A stretch of 64,000 bases of DNA from NCBI RefSeq assembly GCF_900112755.1, contig NZ_FOMW01000014.1:21379-85378 (forward strand), written 5' to 3'. Made by a program: the position numbers and the translations under genes. The notes below the pieces were generated by a model. It searched no databases. It was not told where the DNA came from and saw nothing but the letters and a program-made list of their open reading frames with translations. Source of the DNA: Sulfitobacter brevis. GTDB taxonomy: Bacteria > Pseudomonadota > Alphaproteobacteria > Rhodobacterales > Rhodobacteraceae. Below, in pieces: positions 9,467-17,105 of this stretch (positions are counted from its first letter, which is position 1; every line of letters starts with the position of its first letter).

Positions 9467-10381
9467 ATGCCCCTTCAAGACAAAACAAACCCCGAAGACA
9501 GCGGCCTCACGTCCGCAATCCTCGACCACCTCGCCCTACATGGCGCAAAGCCCGGACCAGATGAAACCGATCATCGCCCCCTGCCCCAGCCAGATCAGGT
9601 CGAACTCGCCATGGCGACGCTCTTTGACACCACCGTCAGCCTGCTCGACGACAGCCAGTTGGAAGACAATCTCGAAGAAATGCTCTGGTCCCTCACCTCC
9701 CTTTTTCATCGCCGCCTGACCCATCTGCAAAGACGCCTTGATGACAATGAATGCGAGGTTCGCGAAAGCTTGACCATTCAAGACGGCTCAGAGGTTGCCT
9801 CGGTCGAGCTGGAGCGCCTGCAAATGATTGGGTTGAAGCTCTGGGACCACCGCGACGCCTTCGAGCAGATGCGAGATCTGGCTTGTGAACACTTTTCCGC
9901 AGCGACCGGGTCGCCTTGGATGCCCCGCACCGGATCGAAGGTTTCGCACAGAGGTCTGACATCAGCCGTGGTGGACAGTCGGGCCTTTCTTTCGGCCAAG
10001 CGGCGCAAAGAGATCGAAGTGCATTGCCCTGAAGGCACCCGTATCGCCTTCTCAGGTGGGGACTATCAAGCCTACGATCTCATCTGGTCTGTCCTTGATG
10101 CCACGCATCAAAAATACCCTGATATGGTTCTGCTGCACGGAGGGACGCCCAAAGGAGCCGAGATGATCGCAGCGCGATGGGCAGATGCACGTGGCGTGAC
10201 GCAAGTGGTCTTCAAGCCCGATTGGAAAAGCCACGGCAAAGCGGCACCATTCAAGCGCAACGACAAGATGTTGGAAATTCTGCCTCAGGGTTTGATCGCA
10301 ACGCCAGGGTCGGGGATCACCGAGAATATCGTTGATAAAGCGCACAAGCTGGGAATCCGAGTGAAGAGGATTGGGGTGTAG
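9467..10381 (+). CDS. DUF2493/SLOG-fold (YspA/cpYpsA-like) protein
   Basis: A 304-residue protein. The N-terminal ~180 residues are acidic and helical with no clear family. From about residue 190 a Rossmann-like SLOG domain follows: GTRIAFSGGD, then LLHGGTPKGAEMIAARWAD, then FKPDW with GKAAPFKRND, and a final ATPGSGITENIVDKA. SLOG domains bind nucleotide-derived ligands, and DUF2493 genes are widespread on Rhodobacterales plasmids with unknown function. The ATG follows a GAGGAA ribosome binding site. The conserved hairpin leader at 9301-9342 precedes it, and the rep region follows. Confidence 0.75.
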   Translation: MPLQDKTNPEDSGLTSAILDHLALHGAKPGPDETDHRPLPQPDQVELAMATLFDTTVSLLDDSQLEDNLEEMLWSLTSLFHRRLTHLQRRLDDNECEVRESLTIQDGSEVASVELERLQMIGLKLWDHRDAFEQMRDLACEHFSAATGSPWMPRTGSKVSHRGLTSAVVDSRAFLSAKRRKEIEVHCPEGTRIAFSGGDYQAYDLIWSVLDATHQKYPDMVLLHGGTPKGAEMIAARWADARGVTQVVFKPDWKSHGKAAPFKRNDKMLEILPQGLIATPGSGITENIVDKAHKLGIRVKRIGV

Positions 10382-10882
10382 CGTTGCGTGGCGTGACGGC
10401 GTAGGTGTCTTGCTTCGCTGGCAGCCGCAAACTTCTTTAGTCGCGTTGGCAGGTCACATTCGTTAATCTATGGCGCAACCTGCTGGCCTTGCCCTAAGAC
10501 CACCCAAGGACGCAGAATCCAATCTCGCAAAGTTGAGCTGAAACCGCAGGGAACAGCCCCCAACATTCAAGGCATGGCGCTATTCGCGCGGAATCTCTAT
10601 CGCAAGCTGCCGTTCAGTTGTCTGAAAATTTGTGACATTGGTCTTTTGCCCGACCCATATCGGCAAACAAACCCAATCGCCAATCAAGCGAATGACGCTC
10701 TCTGATGAGTTTACAGCTGTAAACTTCTACCGTTATGATCGATAGTCCGTAGTGTCTTATCTTGCGTGTTGCGCTGCAATAGACACTAAATGTGAGAAAA
10801 TCGTTGACTTAGAGAGGTGAATCACACCTTTTATCCCCAAGTGGCGCGAAAAAGGCCACATTGAGCAAATTGGGGCAACCAG
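10382..10882. other. Gene-free region upstream of repA
   Basis: About 500 bp with no convincing coding frame. It carries a parS palindrome at 10709-10724 and must contain the repABC promoter. Autoregulation by RepA/RepB is expected for this type of cassette. Confidence 0.6.
10709..10724. promoter_or_regulatory. parS centromere site 1
   Basis: Perfect 16-bp palindrome GTTTACAGCTGTAAAC, fitting the RepABC parS pattern GTTNNCNGCNGNNAAC. It lies about 160 bp upstream of repA and occurs twice more inside repB. Confidence 0.8.
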
Positions 10883-12067
10883 ATGATTCCCGCGACACCG
10901 AGTATAACAGACCGACCATCAGAGTTAGCAACGGATATTTCCGAGCGGCTAAACCGCGCCATCCGCGAACATCTACTCTCCGCATTCGCGCCCGACAACA
11001 CAAAATCACTGCGCCCCTTCTCGGCTCCAGAAGCCGCCGAATTGCTCGGCGTGTCCGGCCAGTTCATGCGTAAGGTCCACGGCGAAGGCACGATCCCGGA
11101 GCCAAAAGACATCCGCGCAGGCCGCCGCTACTACAGCGCCCATGAGCTGTGGGAAGCCCGCCAAATCCTTGAAAAAGTGTCTCGAACAAAGGGCAGATAC
11201 GTCCCTGGCCGCATGGAAGGTGAGCGACTGCAAGTCTGGCAGTTAATGAATTTCAAAGGCGGCAGCAGCAAAAGTACATCGACCATTCACCTGGCCCATT
11301 ATCTGGCACTTCATGGCTATAAGGTGCTTGTCGTTGACCTGGACCCGCAAGGGTCTCTGACGTCTATGTGCGGCATCAATCCAGAGATCGAGTTTGATGG
11401 CATGACCGTTTATGACGCCATCCGCTACGATGATCCAGTGCCGTTTTCTGACGTGATCATGCCCACATATTTTCCGGGGCTGTCACTGGCCCCGTCCCGC
11501 CTTCTCCTGTCTGAATTCGAGACTGAATCAGCGGTAAACTCGAATCCTGACCAGCCCTTCTTCCTGCGCATTCGCAATGCATTGGCCCAGGTTGAGGATC
11601 AGTACGACATTGTCTTGATGGACAGCCCTCCACAGCTGGGCTTTCTGACGATCTCCGGCATGGCCGCAGCGACGTCCCTGATCGTCCCCCTCACACCTTC
11701 AATGCTCGATGTGTCATCTACTGCGCAATTTCTCGAGCTTGCCGGTGCCTACATGGGCGTCATCGAGGATGCAGGTGCTGAGCTCCAATATGATCACTTC
11801 AAGTTTCTCATCACACGCGACGAGCCAACAGACGTGCCATCTCAACAATTGACCTCGTTCATGCGCGCGCTCTTTATGGATCGCGTCATGGCGGCCACGG
11901 CGCTCAAGAGCACCGCGATCAGCGATGCCACGATGCTCAAACAATCAATCTACGAAGTTGTCCGCTCTGAGATGACACGGGCGACCTATGACCGCGCCAA
12001 ACAATCGATGGATGCTGTTGGCAGCGAAGTTGAAGCAATGATTCACCAAGCATGGGGGCGTAGCTGA
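10883..12067 (+). CDS. repA: RepA, ParA-type partition ATPase of a RepABC cassette
   Basis: A 394-residue ParA-family protein. A helix-turn-helix-like N-terminal DNA-binding segment (about 45-80, FSAPEAAELLGVSGQFMRKV) precedes a deviant Walker A FKGGSSKST (about 123-131), Walker A' VVDLDPQGS (about 150) and Walker B-like LMDSPPQLG (about 245). With RepB and parS it segregates the plasmid, and in this family it also represses the repABC promoter. The stop overlaps the repB start by one base (TGATG at 12065-12069), indicating coupled translation. Confidence 0.92.
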   Translation: MIPATPSITDRPSELATDISERLNRAIREHLLSAFAPDNTKSLRPFSAPEAAELLGVSGQFMRKVHGEGTIPEPKDIRAGRRYYSAHELWEARQILEKVSRTKGRYVPGRMEGERLQVWQLMNFKGGSSKSTSTIHLAHYLALHGYKVLVVDLDPQGSLTSMCGINPEIEFDGMTVYDAIRYDDPVPFSDVIMPTYFPGLSLAPSRLLLSEFETESAVNSNPDQPFFLRIRNALAQVEDQYDIVLMDSPPQLGFLTISGMAAATSLIVPLTPSMLDVSSTAQFLELAGAYMGVIEDAGAELQYDHFKFLITRDEPTDVPSQQLTSFMRALFMDRVMAATALKSTAISDATMLKQSIYEVVRSEMTRATYDRAKQSMDAVGSEVEAMIHQAWGRS

Positions 12068-13038
12068 TGGCACGTAAATCACTTCAGGATTTAAGCGGCA
12101 TTGCCAAGACAATTGCAAATTCCAGCCCGCAGCCCAAAGATCGGACCACAAAAACCACAGCACCCGCCTTAGGGGCGCTGCAAGGGTCGCTGTCTGCCAT
12201 TCGCGAACTGGATCCATCACTCATTGATGACTGGGGCCCAAAAGACCGCCTAGATGGGTTTACAGCTGTAAACTCTGAAGATGACGGCGACGGCTTTGAA
12301 ACCCTCAAATCCAGCATCAAGGACGGCGGCCAGCAAGTTCCAATCTTGGTGCGAAGGGCAGGGCCCGAGGGCCGGTTTGAAATCATCTACGGCCGCAGAA
12401 GATTGCGGGCCTGCCGAGAGCTTGGCCGGAAGGTGCGCGCCAACGTACAAGATCTAGATGACGCCACAGCGCTTCTCGCCAAGGGCCTCGAGAATGCCGC
12501 GCGCCGTAACTTGTCGTTTTATGAGAAGGCGCGGTTCGCCGCTGTCATTCAAGTAGCAGGCCACAACACCAAAACCGTCCGACAGGTTCTCAGTCTTTCC
12601 GCGTCAGGGCTTTCGCACCTGACCAAGGTCACCGACAATATTCCTGACGACGTTGGTGATCAAATTGGAGCCGCTCCAAAGTCGGGTCGGCCAAAGTGGA
12701 CTGCCCTGGCCGAAGCCTTCGCATCCAAGAAGGTCAATGCATCATCATCCTTCGCAATCCTGTCAAAGTTGAATGCCGAGCTGTCGTCAGATGACCGCCT
12801 TGAGCAGCTTATGAGGGAGATTACGCGGCGCGGCGCGCGTCCAAGCGAGGGCAGGGAGGCAACACCGGTCCCAGGCGTCACCATCAAATCGGGACGCGCA
12901 ACAATTGCGATGTCTATCAAACGGGCAGGAGAGAACGCAGCTTTCGCTGAGTGGCTCGACCGTGAGCTCGAGGACATCATCAAGAAATCCTACCAGGAGT
13001 TTACAGCTGTAAACCCTGCGGATGACACCAGAGGCTAG
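12067..13038 (+). CDS. repB: RepB, ParB-type centromere-binding protein
   Basis: A 323-residue ParB-family protein. The ParB/Srx-like N-terminal domain includes GGQQVPILVRRAG and YGRRRLRACRELG (about 86-125), followed by a helix-turn-helix region (LSASGLSHLTKV, about 177-188) that should read parS. Two parS palindromes lie inside its own coding sequence, at 12258-12273 and 12999-13014. Because both are read in the same frame, the peptide FTAVN appears twice (near residues 65 and 312). It follows repA with a one-base overlap, and repC follows after a 135-171 nt gap holding a likely antisense RNA. Confidence 0.92.
   Translation: MARKSLQDLSGIAKTIANSSPQPKDRTTKTTAPALGALQGSLSAIRELDPSLIDDWGPKDRLDGFTAVNSEDDGDGFETLKSSIKDGGQQVPILVRRAGPEGRFEIIYGRRRLRACRELGRKVRANVQDLDDATALLAKGLENAARRNLSFYEKARFAAVIQVAGHNTKTVRQVLSLSASGLSHLTKVTDNIPDDVGDQIGAAPKSGRPKWTALAEAFASKKVNASSSFAILSKLNAELSSDDRLEQLMREITRRGARPSEGREATPVPGVTIKSGRATIAMSIKRAGENAAFAEWLDRELEDIIKKSYQEFTAVNPADDTRG
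12258..12273. promoter_or_regulatory. parS centromere site 2 (inside repB)
   Basis: Second perfect copy of GTTTACAGCTGTAAAC, inside the repB coding sequence. Confidence 0.78.
12999..13014. promoter_or_regulatory. parS centromere site 3 (3' end of repB)
   Basis: Third perfect copy of GTTTACAGCTGTAAAC, within the last codons of repB. Confidence 0.78.
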
Positions 13039-13061
13039 AGCAACAAAGGAGGACGTAAGCA

Positions 13062-13126
13062 AAGAGAAACCCCCGAAACCGAAGCTTCGAGGGCTGTAAC
13101 GCATTTCTACGCTTCTCAGATTAGAC
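13062..13126 (-). ncRNA. Probable antisense ctRNA (incA-type) between repB and repC
   Basis: RepABC cassettes carry a small counter-transcribed RNA in the repB-repC gap that limits RepC synthesis. On the minus strand here I see a plausible promoter, TTGCTT (13161-13156) and TACGTT (13138-13133) with 17-nt spacing. An intrinsic terminator follows: the stem at 13093-13070 pairs CCCUCGAA with UUCGGGGG (one G-U pair), then a U-rich run. The 5' end is estimated from the promoter; the size of about 65 nt fits the class. Confidence 0.6.
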
Positions 13127-13209
13127 ACCTGAAACGTAGCAGCCACCGATTCGCTAAGCAACAAAAAACGCTCTTGGGCGAACGGGAAATCTTTGCCTAC
13201 AGGCAAATT

Positions 13210-14262
13210 ATGAGAACAATTCAAGGAATGGCTCCTGCTGGGGCACGCTCGTCGCGCAAAGCGACGGGGCAGGGAGGTATTGCCCAAAACAAATGGCAAC
13301 TCCTCAAAACAATCGAAGACATCCGGGAACCCCTTGGCTTGAAAGGCACGTCCATCTCTCTTCTCAGAGCAATGATCTCTTTCCTACGTGTAGATCAAGT
13401 CGATGCCACGCGCGACGACGGGCATATTTGCTTTGCATCAAATGCCTCCCTCGCAAAACGCGCTCATGTTAGCATCCAAACCGTTGAGCGCCACATTGCG
13501 AAACTGGTGTCCTTGGGCCTGCTGACGCGGCGATCGAGCGGCAATGGCAAACGCTGGGCGCGCCGAGACCGCCACGGCAGCATTGTTCTTGCAACAGGCC
13601 TGTCACTCTTGCCACTCGCAGAGCGTTACCCTGAGTTCATGCGCATGGCCCAAGGCCACCAGGATCATCAAAACGAACTGGGACGTCTCAGAGACATGTG
13701 CTCGGCAGCCCTAAGCAACCTCAAAGCACATCTCATGCCCGCCAATTGGGACGAGAGCCTCCTATCAAAGGCACGCAACCTTTTGAGACGCCAGCCAGAC
13801 AAGCAAGCTTTGAGCGATCTTCTGGATGAAATCACTGTGGAAATCTCGAAGATAACCTGTGCAGAACCAGATGATTTGAGGGGCGCTGCCCCCGAAATTG
13901 AGGGGCATAAAGAGACTTCCAAGACTCAGTATGTTAAAGAAGAAACTTCTTTTCAGATTGAAGTAGGTCAAAATCAGATGGAACGCGCCTACCCAAGGCT
14001 TTGCACAGAACTCAGGTTTGCTAAGAACCAAGAAGACTGCCGTCGCTTAATGGATGAACTTGCGGGCCATCTCAACCTTGGGAACACCTGGTTCTCGATT
14101 AAGGACCTTGGTCCGGCTCTCAGTTTCATGATCCTAGGGTATCTATTGGAGCGCACCGAGACGATCAACAATCACCGTGGTTACGCCTTCAAATTATGCC
14201 AGGACCTATCCAACAAGAGCCTTGATTGGCGTACATTGCTAAAGAAACCGAGGTCAAAATAG
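13210..14262 (+). CDS. repC: RepC replication initiator of a RepABC plasmid
   Basis: A 350-residue RepC. The N-terminal winged-helix region is recognisable: KWQLLKTIEDIREPLGLKG, then FASNASLAKRAHVSIQTVERHIAKL, then GLLTRRSSGNGKRWARRD. The start is uncertain. The frame extends to a TTG at 13174, but the ATG at 13210 is more conventional and a further ATG lies at 13228; none has a strong ribosome binding site, as expected for a gene controlled by an antisense RNA. The origin of replication of such cassettes lies inside repC; an AT-rich stretch near 13910-13990 is the likely spot (inference). At about 350 residues it is shorter than many RepC proteins (about 400). Confidence 0.88.
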   Translation: MRTIQGMAPAGARSSRKATGQGGIAQNKWQLLKTIEDIREPLGLKGTSISLLRAMISFLRVDQVDATRDDGHICFASNASLAKRAHVSIQTVERHIAKLVSLGLLTRRSSGNGKRWARRDRHGSIVLATGLSLLPLAERYPEFMRMAQGHQDHQNELGRLRDMCSAALSNLKAHLMPANWDESLLSKARNLLRRQPDKQALSDLLDEITVEISKITCAEPDDLRGAAPEIEGHKETSKTQYVKEETSFQIEVGQNQMERAYPRLCTELRFAKNQEDCRRLMDELAGHLNLGNTWFSIKDLGPALSFMILGYLLERTETINNHRGYAFKLCQDLSNKSLDWRTLLKKPRSK

Positions 14263-14322
14263 CACCGATTGCATGATTTCGTTCTGGTATTTGTACTATT
14301 TGCTTCGCAATTTGTTCAACTT

Positions 14323-14531
14323 GCGTTTCATACTTGCTGAACCGATTCAACTTTCTTCAGTAATAGATGTTCGTTCTCAATGGCTTAATCGTTTCACGCG
14401 GCAGATTGCACCACTCAACTGCATCCAATCACCTTAATCGTTTCATATATGGTAAAACGTAAACTTGATAGCGACGCAATACCTATATATTGCTGACGAT
14501 AATCGTTTCATTTTCGCAGGCTTTCGTTTCA
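14323..14531 (+). repeat. Repeated TTAATCGTTTCA boxes upstream of the Fic-like gene
   Basis: TTAATCGTTTCA occurs at 14385-14396 and 14434-14445, and ATAATCGTTTCA at 14499-14510. Shorter copies occur at 14323-14330 (GCGTTTCA) and 14523-14531 (TTCGTTTCA, ending on the start codon). All are in direct orientation at spacings of roughly 20-65 bp. They look like operator repeats. The gene they precede begins with a winged-helix-like domain, so autoregulation is possible. Confidence 0.55.
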
Positions 14532-15817
14532 TGGCCCTCACAGACCAAGCTATCCTCGATTTCATTGCTGCGCACCCAAGCGCAGGCCGTGAGGCAATCC
14601 GAAAAGGCACGACTCCGAATGCCGGAGAAACAACCATTTGGCGGGCTCTGAAGCGCCTTGTCGAGAGCGGGCGTTTGGAAGTTTTCGGGAAGGGTCGCGC
14701 GACCCGCTATACCATCGCAGGATCTGCAGTGGTGCGCGTGCATTTGGCCACTCCCTACAATCAGCGCCCGCCCGTCTTTTACCGCAAGGAATTCCTTGAT
14801 GCCTATGTGCCGGGGAAAACTTGGTATTTGTCGGAGGCCGACAGAAAGCGGCTTCTGGAGGCGGGTCAGCCACGGGGCAGGGATATGCCCGCCGGGACCT
14901 ATGCGCGACGCATTCTTGAGCAACTCCTTGTCGATCTCAGCTGGGCCTCTTCCCGTATGGAGGGGAACACCTATGACATCTTGCAGACAGAGCGGTTGAT
15001 CCGCTTTGGTGAAGAAGTTGCGGGCAAGGATCGCAAAGAAGCTTTGATGATCCTGAACCACAAAGAAGCCATCCAGTACGTTGTCGACAATCTAGATAAA
15101 ATTGGGCTTGGCCGTACGGACTTGTTCGCCATTCACGCGCTCTTGTCTGACGGTCTGCTGGCCGATCCTGCTATGTCTGGCCGCCTTAGGACTATGGCAG
15201 TTGGCATATCCCATTCAAACTACCGACCACTTGATGATGTTGTGACGATTGCAGAAGAATTCGATATCGTGGCCGCGAAAGTTGGGCAGATAACAGATCC
15301 GTTTGAGCAGTCTTTTTTCCTCTTGGTTCACATTCCTTATTTGCAGGCATTCGCCGATGTGAACAAGCGGACCTCTCGCGTGGCTTCCAATATCCCCCTT
15401 CTGAAGTCTGACCTTGCGCCAATGTCTTTCACCACAATGAATGACGGCGATTACATTGATGGGCTGATCGGCGTTTACGAGCTGAACAACATAGCTCTCC
15501 TGCGCGACGTCTATGTCGAGTCCTATTTAGCTTCGGCCGAGAAATATCGGATCTTGCGGGCCGAGGTAGAGCAACCTGAAAAGGCTGCACTGGCTTATCG
15601 TGATTTTGTGCGTGCGGCGGTGCGGCGATGCGTTCTGGAGTTCAAGGCCTTTCGCCCTGATGAGGTTTTGGAGATGGCGGAACAAGGCGGCATCCCTGAA
15701 GCGGACAGGGCCGCTGTCATTGACTATGTTGGGCATCAGTTAAGCGGCCTGCACGAGGGCAACGTCATTAGATACCGCCTGGCGCCTGACGACCTGATCG
15801 GTGTTGAGTTCGGCTAA
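14531..15817 (+). CDS. Fic-like protein with N-terminal winged-helix domain and altered catalytic motif
   Basis: A 428-residue protein. Residues 1-70 look like a winged helix (GETTIWRALKRLVESGRLEVFGKGRATRY). A class II-type inhibitory motif SSRMEGN follows near 140. The Fic core appears near 271 as LQAFADVNKRTSR. In canonical Fic AMPylases this segment is HPFx(D/E)GN(G/K)R; here Gln-Ala replaces His-Pro and Val replaces Gly, while Asp, Asn, Lys and Arg remain. The base that activates the target hydroxyl is therefore missing, as I recall for a subgroup of wHTH-Fic proteins. I chose the ATG at 14531 over a TTG at 14465 that would add 22 poorly family-like residues. It may be a regulator or have altered nucleotide-transfer chemistry. 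Confidence 0.75.
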   Translation: MALTDQAILDFIAAHPSAGREAIRKGTTPNAGETTIWRALKRLVESGRLEVFGKGRATRYTIAGSAVVRVHLATPYNQRPPVFYRKEFLDAYVPGKTWYLSEADRKRLLEAGQPRGRDMPAGTYARRILEQLLVDLSWASSRMEGNTYDILQTERLIRFGEEVAGKDRKEALMILNHKEAIQYVVDNLDKIGLGRTDLFAIHALLSDGLLADPAMSGRLRTMAVGISHSNYRPLDDVVTIAEEFDIVAAKVGQITDPFEQSFFLLVHIPYLQAFADVNKRTSRVASNIPLLKSDLAPMSFTTMNDGDYIDGLIGVYELNNIALLRDVYVESYLASAEKYRILRAEVEQPEKAALAYRDFVRAAVRRCVLEFKAFRPDEVLEMAEQGGIPEADRAAVIDYVGHQLSGLHEGNVIRYRLAPDDLIGVEFG

Positions 15818-16418
15818 CGCGGGTGTCGAACTAGAGCGTAGTTTTTATGCCAGGCTTAGCGGATCGAATATCTAATGAGCAAATGGTGGTGCCTCACAGA
15901 TGCAATCTGTTACAGAAATCAGGTCTCTGATATGGGCCAGGGCAGACCAATAGTTAGCGGGTAGGGGGTCTTCGAATTTGGTGACCAACCAAGCTAGTAT
16001 TGATTTCAATGGCGATATGGCACGTGCTCCATTTCGTCGGTTTCAAGTCGCAGACAGGCCTGCCAAAGCGGGGTCTTCCAATAGGTGCGATCTGACACCC
16101 TATTGCCGTCAGGTGTTTCCTCTAGAAATCCAATCCAGCTAAGCGGCTGAAATACATGCGTGAATGATCGAGTACTGGATCGTCATCAGCAATGTCACGG
16201 AACTTAATCATGCGGTTGCCTACCACTTTAGCCGACCCAATGTCGATTGAAGCAAAATTTGAAGGTTGCTTACTGTAACCGTACACTGGCCGTTCGGGGC
16301 AGTCGCAACGAAAGGGAAAGAGGCGGACAAACCGGACTTGTGCAGTCGCGGCTATCGCTGACGCAGCAGTGCAATTTTTCAGCAATGCAATGGACTTCGC
16401 TAAAGCGGTCATTGCGCA
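15818..16418. other. Gene-poor region between the Fic-like gene and the methanethiol island
   Basis: About 600 bp without an intact gene. The minus strand contains a possible frame-shifted remnant at 16006-16412; the rest shows nothing recognisable. Confidence 0.5.
16006..16412 (-). pseudogene. Possible frame-shifted gene remnant
   Basis: On the minus strand, one frame encodes MIKFRDIADDDPVLDH and continues to a TAG right after AGLDF. The adjacent frame takes over at the same point and reads FLEETPDGNRVSDRTYW and WQACLRLETDEMEHVPYRH before a TGA at 16006-16008. The two read as one protein split by a frameshift near 16130. I do not recognise the family, and the upstream part of the first frame is less convincing. 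Confidence 0.25.
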
Positions 16419-17102
16419 TCATTGATGACCTGAAAAGGCAGAATATATGCCAAACGCACCAACGATGATGAGGCTCAGTGCCCAAACCAGATCAAGATTA
16501 AACCAGCTTTTCGAAATGAATTTCAAACCGAACCAAGCATAGACAAAGATCGCAATCGCTGCGCCCGCAAAGGTCATAGCAAAGGTATGGGTTGCGGCCA
16601 CTAGAAAGGCTGTCATCACATTGTTGGTCATCAGCGCTTGTGCCGCGGCGTGACCAGTCCCCGATATGCTTTCACCAGGTACTAACAGTCCGCAAATGCC
16701 AAGATAAATAGGGACCAACATCAGTCCCGCGCCATGCGCAGTGGCGGCCAGAAACGACCACAGACCCAGCTTGGCCGGATGCACTCGGGCAAGGATTTTC
16801 GGATGACGGCGGTTTATAAAAAGATAGAGCCCCATCGCGATTACCAGCACGCCTGCGCCGATGCGGATTTCGCGTTCGTTGTCGATCAGAAAAAACATCA
16901 TCGAGAACGGCAGCAGGATGACGATCATTGCCAAAAAATGCCCAGTGGCAAGCATCGCCAGGGCTTTGGCAATCGCAGACTTCTTACGTTCAAACAGTGC
17001 GGCTGAGACAGCCAGAGGCCATCCCATTCCCGGATTAACGCCGTGGTATACGCCTGAAAAAATGACGGCCCACCAAAGGGCCGTCAATGTCATGTCTTCC
17101 AT
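16419..17102 (-). CDS. Multi-pass membrane protein linked to methanethiol oxidase
   Basis: A 227-residue, very hydrophobic protein with about six membrane segments. Polar motifs sit within or next to the segments: YHGVNPGMGWPLA near the N-terminus, GHFLAM, and TAHGAGLMLVPI in the middle. Histidine-containing motifs of this kind suggest a metal or small-molecule transporter, but I cannot name the family. The ATG at 17102 lies only 3 nt after the mtoX stop, so it is probably cotranscribed with mtoX. A role in copper supply for the oxidase or in export of a sulfur compound is inference only. Confidence 0.7.
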   Translation of the reverse strand: MEDMTLTALWWAVIFSGVYHGVNPGMGWPLAVSAALFERKKSAIAKALAMLATGHFLAMIVILLPFSMMFFLIDNEREIRIGAGVLVIAMGLYLFINRRHPKILARVHPAKLGLWSFLAATAHGAGLMLVPIYLGICGLLVPGESISGTGHAAAQALMTNNVMTAFLVAATHTFAMTFAGAAIAIFVYAWFGLKFISKSWFNLDLVWALSLIIVGAFGIYSAFSGHQ

Positions 17103-17105
17103 CAA

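Noticed and set aside
14465..14530. An upstream TTG start for the Fic-like protein
   Set aside because: The extra 22 residues run through the repeat boxes and do not resemble the family; the ATG at 14531 fits better.
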